Source of the DNA: Paraspadella gotoi
Taxonomy: Eukaryota > Chaetognatha
DNA length: 64,000 nt
NCBI GenBank assembly: GCA_051294375.1
Contig: CM119263.1
Location: 24,099,657-24,163,656, forward strand
Direction of reading: 5' to 3'
Under the pieces are notes generated by a model that saw nothing but the letters and a program-made list of their open reading frames with translations, did not search any database and had not been told where the DNA came from. Shown in pieces: positions 48,710 through 61,760 of the stretch (the stretch's first letter is position 1; every line of letters begins with the position of its first letter). Both the position numbers and the translations under genes were made by a program.

Positions 48710-50133
48710 GAGAGGAGAGAGAGAGGAGGAGAGAGAGAGAGGACGAACCGAAACAAATCGTGTATAAACCCAGAGGGAGACAGAAAAAGCATAAAAATGA
48801 CAAGGCGTCAATGTTTGATAATCCCCCACCGGAAATGGACAACCCGAAAATTGAAAATTGCTTTTGGAATAATCGAATAATCGTATTCCTTAACCTACCC
48901 TCCCCCTGTCACCCAACAAAGATGTTCGTACCCTCTCTCTATACCTTCTTCCCGTGACTTCCTCCCCAGCTTTTTTCTCTTTTGAGTCTGTCGCCATCTG
49001 TTATCATTCTTCGCCCAAAATCGCTGGAAGCATTGAACGGTTTTTCTTTTATACCATGACCACAATTTCAATGTTTTGTTCTTGTCGGATGGCCTAAATA
49101 ATTTATCTCTATGACATTATCAAGGGGAACGTATATTACTTTACTCCATATTAGCGGTAGGCCGACCAAATTCCAAATTTTAATGGGAACACTGCATTAA
49201 ACTAATCATTATTGGTAATAATTATTGTGTTAAATATTTTTTTGCAAAAATGTTTCCGAACCATGAGTAATGTCGCTACCACGGTTCCTTTTACATCGAT
49301 TTAATCGGCATGGCAGTGCACAAGAATGAGATGTCCCGGGATACGTTTCCGGACTTTGGGCTACACAAAAAAAGGGTAAACAAAATTTTCCTAATGACAG
49401 TTTTTTTATAATTAATATTAAAATTAGCTATATAAAATCAATAAAGTAGAATAAAAAAATTAAAAAATGGTTTAAATTTTTTAAAATGAAAATATCATGC
49501 ATCATCCATAAATCTTTGAACCAATTTTCTTTCGTTTGAGTCCATAACCATTATTCTATCTTTAATAGTTTATTTGTAATTAATTTTTCTTTATTAAAAT
49601 ATTATTTTAATTTTTTTTCAGTTAATTTAAATTAAAAAAATTATAACTATGCCAAATGATAGAAGAAAAATTTATATTATAATGGACTAACCTACCTAAT
49701 ATATTCTTTCAAATACATAATAGTAAGTTTATTATGATTATGTTTTGATATAGAAAATAAATAATTTAAATAATTAATATATGAAAAAATTGATAACTTT
49801 TGAATTTTTTTTTAGCATATATAAACATAAATTTTAATTATTTGTTCTTGATGGCTTTTAATAGCTACTGGTCAGTTGTATCCTTTTTCAATTATAATAA
49901 TTGATAACTTCTTTATTTTAGTAATACTGACTGCTATATTTACTACTTTTGGACAAAATCCAAAAAAATTACTGATATTAAAAATTAATGTATGAAAACA
50001 GACGAAAACTTTTTTTAAATCAGATGCTATTTAATTTTTTGAGTGATATTATATTATCCTTGGACAAAAATTTAAAAAGTTTTAAACAATCCCCAACTCG
50101 ACATTTTAAGGCCAAAAGTTAGGTTGTTTAAGC
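48415..50133. repeat. Block A, copy 2 (exact 1.7-kb duplicate)
   Basis: Direct copy of 42257-43975 at a constant offset. Its left boundary is directly abutted by arm B-prime and its right boundary leads into unique CT-rich sequence. Confidence 0.92.
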
Positions 50134-51652
50134 TCTCTCTCTCTCCCTGTCTTTCACAAAATGTGAATTCCTCCTAAAAGCCCGAGAAGAGATGTGAGGT
50201 GTGAAGATCCCACAAAATTCATTGGTGTCGAGACGCAAACTTTTGGTTCGATAGAAAAAAAAAATTAAAATTTCCATTTTTTGCTTTAAAAAAATGAAGG
50301 TTTTTAATCAAAGAGGAGAAAAGAGAAAAGATAGAAAAGAGATGAAAAAAAAGTGCAAGAATGAGAGAAAAACAGAAAGAGAGAAAAGGAAAACGAGAAG
50401 GAAAAATTAGAGAAAAACATAAAATACTGTAGGATAGAAGAGAGAAGGAAAAATAGAGAAAGATAGAAAAAGAGAGAAAACGAGTAAAACTAGAAAGCGA
50501 AAGAGAGAAAAAGAGATAGAAAAAGAGAGCAAAAAAGAGTAAAACTAGAAAGAGAAAGAGAGAAAAAGGTTCTCGATTTCTGCGTTTTTCCTCTCGTTTG
50601 GCCAAAACCTCATCGCTCTTCGCTCTTCGCGGGTTGAAGGACTTCGACTCGGAGAAGCCATTTTCTTCGCTCTGTACATCGAGTTGTAGCGAAATAATTT
50701 GCATAATAAGAAACTATGAAATCCCGGAATCTTTACCCACTTTTTTTTTTTTTTTTTTTTTGAGAAAAAAACAAGACGAAAGTCAAAATTGAATTAAGAA
50801 GCTTAAAGAGGAAACCGTTTAGGCAATTAGACTATTCATTTTCAAGTAATCAAACATTCACGAAAAAATGTAGGACGAGTGAGTCATAAAACTCAACTGA
50901 TTCCATAAATTCTGTTTAAAGTCGCTATTGACCTCAATAAAGAGAATGTCATTCGCTAATTCGCCCGCCGCGAAAACCCTATGAACGCTCAACTTTTAGT
51001 CCTACTTTTTATTCTCTGGTTCGTCGACTTCCAAGGAAAATGGCGGATTCAGCTTTTTTTTTTTTTTACGTAAAAGAGTTGGAAAGTGAAGAGAGGGAAT
51101 TGTAGGAGGGAAGGAGGGGAGGAGGAAGGGGCGTGAAAGGGAGGGAGGAAAGAAAAGAAATTGGGGAAAGAGAGAGGAAAGAGAGGAATGATAAGATGGG
51201 GGAAGTGAGAGGAAAGGGAGGAATGGAAAGATGGGGGAAGTGAGAGGAAAGGGAGGAATCGAAAGATGTAAAGGAAAATACCGAGAATTGAAGGAAGGAG
51301 AAAATATTACGAGAAGAAAAGGACCGAAACGAAAAGATAGCAATCACTTGAAAACTACCAACTACGAATCTTCATGATTAGAGAACTTGGAACTCGGAGA
51401 GATCACGATTTCATAATCTATCTAGTTTTAATTCAAGTTCGTTAACGTCTCAGTTAGTGTTAAAACTCAAAACTCACAACAGTGACTGTAATCTTCACTA
51501 GATTTATTTTTTTTGGAGGGGGAGAATGAAAACTTCATATCCAAGCGTCGATTTGTCTTCATCCGCTGCTTAATTGAACCGCGCGACGAGAATTCTCAAG
51601 TTTGGTAAGAGAAAAGAAAAGATGGGGGGGCGGAGATGGAGGAAGAGAAGAA

Positions 51653-51735
51653 GGAATAAACCGAGGAGGAGATGGAGAAGGGAAGGAAGAAGGGATGGAG
51701 AAGGGATGGAGAAGGGATGGAAAAGGTGGAAACGG
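51653..51735. repeat. GGAGAAGGGAT short tandem repeat
   Basis: Several adjacent units in a purine-only stretch. Confidence 0.75.
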
Positions 51736-52590
51736 AGGCAGCGGCGGCGTCGGCGTCGTAGGCGGTGGCGCCGCCAGCGGCTTGGAAATTCGGCGACGGA
51801 CGCCATCTGCTTTTTTTTTTCGTTCCGCGAACATTAATCGAATTAACGAATTATGGAAGGGTAAGGCGAACCCTCGGCGGGTGAGGGAACGCAAGACGGG
51901 TCAGATTAGGATCAGGAACGGGTTTTTTTTTTCACTGCGTTCCAACTGTCTGAGGTTTATCAAATTTTTTTATTTTATCAACATTACCTTCCCACTCTAT
52001 CCATGATTTCTATGGCGAGTCTCATTCCTTATACTCTCCTTCTTTCTCCCTTTTCTCTCCCTAGCCTCTCACATCATCCCCTTCCTCTCCTTCTCCCCCC
52101 CCTCAGTCTCACACGACAAAAAAGTGTCCTTCTCACCAGAAAAAAAAAGAGGGAAATTTGCTTGTAATGAGGTTTATCATCAGAAAATGAGGCCGAGTGG
52201 TGATTTGGTGATTTGGTGACTGATAACAGGCGACGGGCTTTTTTTTAGAGACTGGTGAGTCATGAAACGACTGAGTTCTTTCGAATAGTGCTAATTAAAA
52301 TGTGAGTCGCCCTAATAAACGTTAATGTGAAAGTCGAGTTCAGTGTGGTTCGTGAATTTTGTGTCTCTTGTCTCCATTCGAGTCGAGACTCGATCGGACT
52401 TTGGCCTGCGACACCCTCCCACGCACCGTCGTCGTCGTCGTCGTTGGGAAACTCATCGTCTTTCTCATCGTCGTCGTCATCGTCATCATCGTCGTCGCAG
52501 TCCCTCTCAATTTGCACTCTGTTCCTCTCTCTTTTTTTGTCTATTAAGCATCCGTTCCATCGGTTCCATCATTTTCTCAGACTCATTTGC

Positions 52591-52595
<5 letters not shown>

Positions 52596-52658
<63 letters not shown>
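52596..52658. repeat. (CT)n microsatellite
   Basis: Perfect CT tract. Confidence 0.93.
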
Positions 52659-52660
<2 letters not shown>

Positions 52661-53109
52661 GACATTTCGAAAGCAGACGTCAGTCAAGTTTTCATTTCGA
52701 CGCAAAAGACATTTCTCGTTAACAATCCGTTGCTCATCAATAAGAAAAAGATAAATTGTGCAATAACAATCGAAAATTAGGCTGCATTCTATTTATATTT
52801 TAGGGTCGTTGTCATCGACTAATTTTCGTCTGCTCATGACATTCCAGTTCATATGCGAACGTTGCTGATAAGTCAAAGGTCATTCTCACGTCCACAACTT
52901 TTCGGACGAACGAAAAAGCCAATTATTTCCGACTCTTTTTTCAATGCTTAAACCATCTAGACGTCAACGCCGTCCAAATGCCATTAAAATGCCAGTCTCT
53001 TTCCACGAGCCTTTAATTTTCGTAGAAGCCACTTGAGCGAGACAACTTCGAACATTTGACCTCGTGTTAATTGAAAACAATTTTAATCGTCTCTCTCTCT
53101 CTCTCTCAG

Positions 53110-53270
53110 TCGTGGAAACTTTTCGTTTCCATTCGCGTCATTTCCGCACGAATTCCATTCGCTCGAAAACGTCTCCATTTGTCGTTATCATCGTCGTCGT
53201 AGTCGTCGACATCGTCGTTGTCGTCGTAGTCGTCGGCACAGTTGTCGACGAAAAAACTTTACTTTTCGAG
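53110..53270 (+). CDS. Weak exon candidate, basic then Val-rich
   Basis: A CT microsatellite ends in CTCTCTCAG (AG 53108-53109), an ideal acceptor. The phase-1 frame reads a mixed basic segment (VETFRFHSRHFRTNSIRSK), then a Val/Ile-rich run from GTC triplets interrupted by Asp and Gly, then TVVDEKTLLFEACW. The frame remains open into a T-rich stretch and no clear donor is seen. The Val run may be a repeat artefact. Confidence 0.2.
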
Positions 53271-53540
53271 GCGTGTTGGTTTTTTTTTTCTTTTTTTTCT
53301 TTCTTTTCCCTCCGGATTCTTTTCTTTTTTGTTCGCTAATTCGATTTGGGTCAGTTTTGTTCTCTCTCCCCTTTTTCGGTTTTTAGTTTGGCTTTTTCGG
53401 TTGTTATCTTTTCCTTTCCATTTCTCCCTTCTCTCTCTTTTTTCCTTTTCCATGCTCCCGTTACCAGACTTACCATTCCTTCTAATTTTGGCCCCTTATT
53501 TTTATTTGCGCCGCGAGTACTCGCGGAGCGACTCTATGAG

Positions 53541-53620
53541 ACAGTTGGGGGTCGGTATGTCGGTCTGTCGGTCGGTATGTCTTTCCGTCGGTCTGTCCAA
53601 CTTACTTACTTACTTACTTG
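53541..53620. repeat. GTCGGTATGTCGGTCT and TTAC short repeats
   Basis: Degenerate GTCGGT(A/C)TGTC units followed by about four TTAC units. Confidence 0.75.
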
Positions 53621-54588
53621 CACTTTTGTCATTTTTGCTGAGAATCTCGAATCTAAGCGACTACTAGCGCTACCTTTGGTTTTTTTACCGAAATCGTATA
53701 AAGAAAAAAAGACGGAATCCCAATGCAGCGCGGGTTGATTGCTTATTGGTAGTCAAGTGATCAACCGGAAAAGCACGTGATAAGGCAGTTGCTGCGGCGC
53801 AACGCATTTGAATTACCGTTCTTGTTTCTTTCCCCTCTTTTCCTTTTTTTCTCTCCCATTTTTTTCATTTTCCTTTCTTTCGAATACAATTCCGCCTGCC
53901 GCCCTTTTCCTCCAATGGCTCCATCAAAAGTCAACCTCTGACCCCTGATTCCTAAACTGACCCCTGATGGATCCGACCCCATTGTCCTCACAACGCCGTC
54001 AATCTTTCCCCATTTCCAATTTTCTCGACTCCCATTTTCTTTCCTCCACTTTTCTCAACCACGGGTCCGGTTCCATTTTGTGAGTTCGTCCTTTATTTCT
54101 TTATCTTTCCATGTACTTAAACTTTGTATCAATTTATCATTTGCTGAATATACAGATTTCTTTCATACCTCTAATCCATTTCGCTTTATTTTATCTGTAT
54201 TTTACCTAAAATCATACTTTTTTCATACCCACTTCTGTTTCCGTCTTGGCTAAGAGCCAAGCCTATCCTGGTCATTCCTCTCTTTCATCCAGACCTTTTC
54301 AATATTTTATTTTCCCTTTAGTCCCTTGATTCTTCTCCTCACTTGTCCTATCCCCCTTCCACCCCCCCCCCCCACCTTGCCCTCATCCATTTTGTCATCT
54401 CTTTTTGCGAACCTAAAAAAAAAAAAAAAAAAAAGAATAAAAAAGAATAAAAAAGAATAAAAAACAGCCTCATGTCCTGTTTTCTCGTTTTTCGACGGAT
54501 TTGTTTCGTTGATCCGATGTCTGAGGGAGACTCCTTTTCTATTGCCTCTCTCTATCCTATCTCTTCTCTCGTCTGCTCTTCTATCTCT

Positions 54589-54635
<47 letters not shown>

Positions 54636-55514
54636 CTTCTCTCTCTCTCTCTCTCTCTCTCCCTCCCTCCCTCTTCTCCCCTCTCCCCATCTCCGCGGAG
54701 TGACGCTAAGTCTTTTCTTTCAGCACCTGACTTAGCCAGTTGTTCGCTCTTTTCATTTTTTTTCTTTATTTTTTAGTTTTTCCCCGGTTTTTTTGTGCGC
54801 GGTGATATGATGATCCCCTTATTAGTAAAGGAAGCACGTTCTTGAGGACAACTCACTCTTCCCGATACCTCGTTTGCCTTTTCCTGTCAAATTCAATGAC
54901 CCCCCATGCCACTCATTTTTTCCTTCTCCACGACCTTTCTTTCCTTGTTGCCACTCACTCTGCCACAACAACTTCTCCTCTTCCTCTGCTACTTCCACTT
55001 TCTCTATTTACTATTTCCCTTTCTCTGCCACTCCCACTTTCCCCTTTGCCACTCTCAACTCTTTGCCACTTCCACCGCCTTTTATTTCCTCTGTTTGCTC
55101 TTTTGTTTATTCCCTTCAATCGTTTTATTTATTTTTAATTACTCCGGATCGATTTTTTATTCTCTCGGTTCTCGGAAAAGTGGACGACGTCGCATGAAAG
55201 CCTCTGAAATTATCGCTTCAATTCAACGTTGGACAACCTTATTCTCTTTTTAAATGATGTGTTGTTGTATAAGACAATTGTGACGTGTCAGAAACGAAAC
55301 CCCAATATTCTCTTTCAAAAAAAGAAAAAGAAATGAAAATAACAAAAAGGACTTCACGATAGATTGATCACTGATCCCTTCACTTCCCTTTTGTTTCTCC
55401 GATCTTTTTTTTTCCACGTGAAAAACCAAGGCAGCGACACCTAAAGTCTCGAGGGAAAAGAAAATAACAAAAGTCATCGGCGTCGAAAAAAAAATATGGC
55501 GGATGTTGTGTTCG

Positions 55515-55519
<5 letters not shown>
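53621..55519. other. No supported gene
   Basis: Pyrimidine-rich patches (53820-54060, 54840-55090), a C run at 54363, an A-rich AAAAAAGAAT repeat at 54416-54466 and a CT tract at 54583. The CCACTCTGCCAC/CCACTTTCC phrases around 54950-55070 are weakly repetitive. Confidence 0.45.
54583..54663. repeat. (CT)n microsatellite
   Basis: Interrupted CT tract. Confidence 0.9.

Positions 55520-55581
<62 letters not shown>
55520..55581. repeat. (GA)n microsatellite
   Basis: Perfect GA tract inside a frame that starts ATGGCGGATGTTGTG at 55496. The RERERE run is the repeat. Confidence 0.93.
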
Positions 55582-55582
<1 letters not shown>

Positions 55583-55764
55583 AATGAAATGGTGATTAGG
55601 GAATTCGAGGCGCGAGTGGTATACTTCACCTGCGGTCGGTGGTTGGATTGGAAAGCGTCGAAAAGGTTCGTACGGTGGCGAGGTCTTTGGAAGAGTGAAA
55701 ACGAGAACAAAATCTCAACAGAAAGAGTAGAGTTTTTGGAGTCACGAAGAAACACTTTCGACAG

Positions 55765-55857
55765 TGATCGTTGTGGCAAGTGGCGGTGTCGTCAGTGGCA
55801 TCGGTTACCGTCTTTGCCATCAACAAGGAGACCATTTACCACTTGGGGAAAAAAAGG
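55765..55857 (+). CDS. Weak exon candidate, 93 bp, phase 1-1
   Basis: Between CTTTCGACAG and GTAAAA (donor at 55858) lies a 93-base open segment, symmetric in phase 1, reading IVVASGGVVSGIGYRLCHQQ and then a short basic end. Flanking frames at 55582-55861 and 55850-56108 are also open, the latter with a Val-rich hydrophobic run from a GTC repeat near 55960-56000. The acceptor lacks a strong pyrimidine tract. Confidence 0.18.
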
Positions 55858-57443
55858 GTAAAAGGGAAAAAGTGTCGGTAAACGTTGGCGGAGAAATGGA
55901 GCGGGATTTTTGCTCCATTACGACAATTAGCTTTTTCCTAATGGCGCGAGGAGTCGTCGTTTACATCGTCGTCTTCGTCGTCGTCGTCGTCGTGTTTTCC
56001 GTCAAAACTAAAAAAAAAAACGAGAGTCAAAAGCGAAAGATTTGCATTTTTTTTTGTATGGTTGAGCAAAGGAAGTTGTCGCAATTGAAGCAATGCAAAA
56101 AAAAATAAAAATCTCTCATACAAAAATCCTCTTTATGCCTATGAAATGCATCGATATTCCTAATCGAGGCTTCTAAACCCTCTCCCCCACAAACCCCCTT
56201 TCAGTTTATCGGTCATCGTTGCCCCCTCTCTTTTTCCTCATCCCCCCAAAAACAAAAAACAAAAGGCTCCTGATTTTCATTATTCTTGATCTTTTTCGAC
56301 GTCAGCGCGAGAAAAGCGGCGACCTCCTTCCATCATTTCCGGTTAAGAGAGAAGCCACTTTGGGCAGAGTTTTTTTTTTCTCTCTCTCTCGCCCGACCGA
56401 ACGTTTGGCCTCTGGGGTTCGACGGCCATACTTTCGACCTCGCTTTATGAAAATATGTCGCTTTTATGGAAATTTGAAAGGATGTTCTTTTGTTTTTATT
56501 TGTTTTTTATTTTGTATTACATTTAAAAAGAATATTTTAGGTATAGCTCAACCTTGTTTGAAATCTACCGCGGTTTCGGTCCCGACTAAAAATGTAAATG
56601 ATTCGTCCCAAGAAACCAAATCGCGTGTTGAGATATACTATTTGAAAAAAAAAGGGAAAGAAAGGAAGGAAAAGAAAGAAAGACAAAAGAGATTTTATGG
56701 AATAAAAATCAAGACTTAGGCTGCAAGACAGAGAAAAGAGAAAACCAGTAATGAAAAAAGAATGGGGATTTTTTTCGAAATTTTGTTTGTCAAGAAAAAA
56801 GAAAATTTAATCAGAAAAGAAAAGATTCAAACGAGAGAAAGAAAGAAAAGAGAGAGAACAAACGACGCACGAGAAAACAGTTTTGGGGTAAAAAAGAAAA
56901 AAAGTTTTGAAAAAAAAAAGGATAATAAAACTGAAACTCTGACTCGATATGAAAATGAGTGAGAGAAGATCAAAGTTTGAAGGAAAAAGAAAAACGGAGG
57001 AAAGAAAAATGAAAGGAAGGAAAGAAGGGGGCAGGAGGAAAGAGATAAGGGGATTAGAAAGAAATCCTCGAGAAAGATAAAAAAAAAGAAGGGTTAGATA
57101 GAGGGGAAGAAGAGAGGAGAGAGCGCAGGAGAGTTGGGAAGAAAGGGGAGAAGAGAAGAGAGAAGAGAAAAGATGAGAGAGAATGAAAGGAGGAATCAGA
57201 AGAGAGAAGTAACGGAAAGAAAGACAGAACAAAAGATAGGAGATAGGAAATAAAGTAGGGTAAGAAGATAGGTAAGGGATTTAAGCCAAAATATGAAAAG
57301 AGAAGAGAGAGGAAATGAAAAAGAGAAGAAAGGGAAAAGAAAGTGGAAGAAGAGAGGAACGAAGTCGAAGCGCGGTTATTGAGCGAAGGCGGGATGCAAG
57401 TCAAGGGCAAAGGGTCAGCGTATGAAGAAAAAAAATCATCTCC

Positions 57444-57444
<1 letters not shown>

Positions 57445-57503
<59 letters not shown>
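57445..57503. repeat. (CT)n microsatellite
   Basis: Perfect CT tract. Confidence 0.94.
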
Positions 57504-57507
<4 letters not shown>

Positions 57508-57647
57508 GTTTTATTTTGAATATTTTATAAACTGAAATCATTTATTCATTTTATTGGAAAGGAAATGAATCATGATGAAACTTAAGATATAAACAAAGCC
57601 AATAAGAACATGTAGATTAAATTCTGTTCGCGTCTCTCGACCATCAG

Positions 57648-57697
57648 GATAACGACGACGACAACAACAACAACAACGAACTGAGGACGATGTCATC
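57648..57697 (+). CDS. Weak exon candidate, Asp/Asn-rich
   Basis: Bounded by CTCTCGACCATCAG and a consensus donor GTGAGT at 57698. The only open phase starts in phase 0 and reads DNDDDNNNNNELRTMS. After a TGA that overlaps the donor, the same frame stays open to 58136 with an acidic, then basic/Pro-rich peptide, so a longer acidic coding region with one false stop is possible. The phase does not match the phase-1 pattern of the other candidates. It could equally be an AAC/GAC microsatellite. Confidence 0.22.
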
Positions 57698-58505
57698 GTG
57701 AGTTGACGATTTTCTCGTCGATAAAAAACGAAAGGAGGCTGACAATGACTGCGACGACGACGACCACGCTGACATCGATGATTTCAATAAAATTGGTGAC
57801 AACGACGACAACGACGAAGACAATGACGTCGCAAACAATGAAAACGATAGTGGCAACGACGACGACGACGACTCCATCGATTTTGTCTTACCTTTCCTCC
57901 ATTTTCCGGCCCATCGATCGCGCCCTTTCCTTTTTCCTTCTTTTCGCTTTTCTCCCGAACGTGCGAACCGGGCGCCGTTCGGGTGGGCCCGGGCTTTTGA
58001 CGGCCCTGAGCGTGCGAACCGGCGCCCAAAAACTGGAATCGGTCGTTCGTTGCCGCCGCTTTTCTCCCGTGTACGCCATCTAACGCAAGATGCTTCGAGT
58101 TCAAATTCAGTTGAATTTAATTATATGTCCCCTTAAAAACTAAACCGAAGATACTTATATCTAATCGGGTCTTTATTTTTTTTTCCTTTGTCCTTAGTCT
58201 AATGTTTTCGTTTTTAAACTGTATTTTGTTTTTATTTTTCATCTTTATCTTTTATTTCACATAAATCCCCTTTTTTCTTCTCTCAATTCTATATTAAACC
58301 GTCTTTTTTCCTCTCCATTTCTCAAATCCTTTCTTTCAATCTCTTCAGTTTCAGACTTTTAAAATATCTTTCTAAGTTTTTTATCTCTATTTTTTTCTTT
58401 TATCTTTTTTTCTTTTCTTCTTTTCTTTCCTCTTCTTTCCTCTGTTCACCAAATTTCCATGTCTTGGATTTCTCTCTTTTTTTTTAGGAATTCGAGGTTC
58501 AGTGA

Positions 58506-58508
<3 letters not shown>

Positions 58509-58562
<54 letters not shown>
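58509..58562. repeat. (CT)n microsatellite
   Basis: Perfect CT tract. Confidence 0.94.
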
Positions 58563-58566
<4 letters not shown>

Positions 58567-59670
58567 ACTTATTTATTTAAAGTTCTTTTTTTTTACATCA
58601 TGTCCTTTTCTTTATCCAGCTTTGTTTTTCTCTCTTGTCTTGTTTCTAATCTTTTTCCTAAATCTCTTCTCTCCCCTTAATATTCTCCCTTTCCCCCCTC
58701 CCCCATCCCCTTAATCTATTTCGTGTTGCATAAGAAGATTAACGTTTATTTCGTTGATGTTGCTGATGTTGTTGTTGGTGATGCGACGGTTGATGTTCCT
58801 CGCCTGCCCTTCGATTTTCGCGACGCCATCTCCATAATGGCGCCGCCATCTCCGCAATCTCCCATTTCCATAATGGCGTTGCTTGGCCTGCTTTTTTTTT
58901 ACCGTCTTCGTGGCCAGGCGTTGCTCGGAAGTTTCGGTCGCGCACCGAGTGACCGACCGACCGACAGACGTAAAGATCGAAGGACAGGCGAGATGGTTAA
59001 GCCCGCGAGTTGCAAGTCTTTCCTGGGCAATCCATTAACAACAACGACGACAAACCGAAATGCGGAGAGTCGAAGTCAGAGTCTGAATCTTGGGATGAAG
59101 ATTCTATTTCGGGATCTCGAGAAATGGGAATGGAATGAGGGAAGAGGGAGGGAGAAAGGGGGGAAGGGAGGAAGGGAGGAAGAAGAGAAAGAGAAATGGG
59201 GGAAGGGAAACTGGGAAAAGGGAAAGAGGAAGGGAAAAGGGTAAGAGAGAAAAGAAAGAGGGATTGGGAATGAATAAATAATAAGGAAAGAGGAGAAAAG
59301 GGAAGAGGGTAAGGAGATGATAAAGGGGAGGAAAAAGCGGGGGAAGTGAAAAGGGAAGAGAGAGAAAAGGAAAAAGTGAACGGGGAATAATTGAGAAAAA
59401 AAAAGATGGAAAAAAGGGAGATATAAAAGAAGGAAAAAGAAAAAAGAATTGAGGAGAAAGAATGTACAAAGGGAAAGGAGTACAAGAAAACAAAAAGAGA
59501 GAGAGAAAAAGAGAAAAAATAAGAGGGAGGAAATTTAGTTAAAAATCGGGAAAAGAAAAAGTCTTGACCAGAAAAGATATAAATGAAAGGAAAAAATAAA
59601 AGCTGGTCGCGACCCCGCATCGAGGAGCCGCCCACTGGGAGGTGATGGCGACTCTTTGGCGAGTGTGAGG

Positions 59671-59671
<1 letters not shown>

Positions 59672-59744
<73 letters not shown>
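59672..59744. repeat. (GA)n microsatellite
   Basis: Perfect GA tract. Confidence 0.94.
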
Positions 59745-59757
<13 letters not shown>

Positions 59758-59975
59758 GAAAAAGAGAGTTAATATCACAAACACAACCCCTCTTCATTCC
59801 ACTTCTTTTCTTTTCCATTCCACCTTCAATTCCTTCTCTTTCAACCTCGATTCTACCCTCAGATTCCACTCCACCGCCCTTTGCAGCATCCGCCCCTCGT
59901 CCGCCGCCCATTTCCCCGCCTTTCGCCATTTTCTTCGCCGCTAAAACCGGAAACGATTCCGGAATTAAGCTACGA

Positions 59976-59978
<3 letters not shown>

Positions 59979-60053
<75 letters not shown>
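59979..60053. repeat. (GA)n microsatellite
   Basis: Perfect GA tract. Confidence 0.94.
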
Positions 60054-60061
<8 letters not shown>

Positions 60062-60149
60062 AAGGGGAGAGATTGAAAAAGACACTCCATCGAGAATCAC
60101 CCCTGGGGAGAGAGAGAGAGAGAGAAGTAGTCCACCCTGGAGAGTGAAA

Positions 60150-60278
<129 letters not shown>

Positions 60279-61323
60279 GAGTGGAGTTAATTCATCTTCA
60301 TACCTGAGATCCGAGGGAGAGAATGGTTTCGGGGTTAGGAATTGGTTCGGCTTGAGTCTTGATCGAGAAAGGCGAAAAGATTGGTGGAAGACGGTGCCAT
60401 ATAGACTATATAGACTATATTAAGTGGAGATCAATAAGAAAATAAAACCGACAAATGAAATCTAAAAAAATTCCAAAAGTTGTTTTGCTTTATCATCTTT
60501 TCAACAGAAGTCGCAAAACTTTGAAACTTATTTACTATTTAGAAATGTTTTTTAGCATTGCTTTTACAAGACTAAATTTGTCTTTCTGTCTTTCTGTTCT
60601 TCTGTCTTTATGAAAATGAATGCCATATTGAGCCAAATCGATTCCATTCGTTTGTCCGATTTCAATTGAAATATATTCGTTTTATTTTTACTCCGTATCT
60701 CTTTATCTTTATTCTATCTTTATCTTTAATCTCTATCTTTATCTTTACTCAACGTATGGTGCAAGACGGTGATGATTCGTTGCGCTTTATATTTTTCCTT
60801 TTCCTTAAAAGTACAATTGATCCCTGGCGCATTAACACTTTCCATCCTCCATCGCGAAAAGGGGGAAAGGGGAGAGAAATCGGTCGGTCAGTCGGTCGAT
60901 TGGTTGGTCGGCCGGTCGGTCGGCGCCAAAAAAAAAAGCCGGCGATGAATAAATTCATGAATCAATGAAAGGAAATCGATGAATCAATAAAAGGACGAAT
61001 GAACGAAGAAAAAATAATTGAATGAATGAATTCATGAGGGAGGAAAATGAACGGCGAACGAGGAGCCGAGAAGACGGGAAGTGGGGGGGAAGAAAAAAAG
61101 GAATTGAAAGAAAGGAAAAGGAAATAAAGGAGAAGAAGGAAATGGAAATTAAGGAGAATGGGGTAAAAGGGGGGGAAGATCTTTGGGAAAGGGCGCGCGT
61201 TCGAGTAAATCTGCAGATAAAAAAAAAGGTGAAAAAAAGGAAGAAAAATCGTTGAAAGCGAAGAATAAATCGATTTTCATGAGGAAACGTCTCGCTCTCC
61301 CGTCAAACTCACCGTCCCGGAAA

Positions 61324-61432
<109 letters not shown>

Positions 61433-61760
61433 TATTTTGTCGCAATAAGAATTACTGAATAAAAATAAGGTTAAATGGTATAGAAATATAAATCCAAGTC
61501 ACAAAATTTTCAACAGAAGAAAATCAAAACAATAGAATCGATGTAGAGAAAAGGGATAAGAAAAGGTGACGGAAAAAATGGTAAGTAGAAAAGGAAAGGG
61601 AAAAGGAACTGAATGGTAAGGTCTAAGAAATAATGGGAAACAAGTTTCGATTTCACGAAAAAGAAAAAAAAAAACATCAAACAGAAATTCTAATTTTTTT
61701 TTTCCTTTTTTTCTTTTTCCCTTTTATGCGATTCGTCGTCGTCATCGTCGTCGCCGACAG

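Larger units (their letters stand above)
50134..53109. other. No supported gene; purine-rich tracts
   Basis: GA/A-rich strand at 50260-50570 and 51070-51310, a T run at 50740, a GGAGAAGGGATG tandem patch at about 51660-51735, GCGGCGTCGGC triplets at 51735-51780, a (TCG)n patch at 52425-52500 and a CT tract at 52596. Long open frames here are low complexity. Confidence 0.5.

Noticed and set aside
50219-50704. Minus-strand frame of 161 codons, Phe/Ser/Leu-rich
   Set aside because: Runs through an A/G-rich strand with GAGAAAAAG-type repetition; a repeat artefact.
56219-56719. Plus-strand frame of 166 codons, fairly mixed composition
   Set aside because: No domain, no start context and Lys-rich low-complexity end; kept only as a note because it is among the less repetitive long frames.
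58997-60100. Long minus-strand open frame (367 codons) rich in Ser, Leu and Phe
   Set aside because: It is the complement of purine-only and (GA)n sequence; composition is fully explained by the repeats and there are no domain or splice signals.
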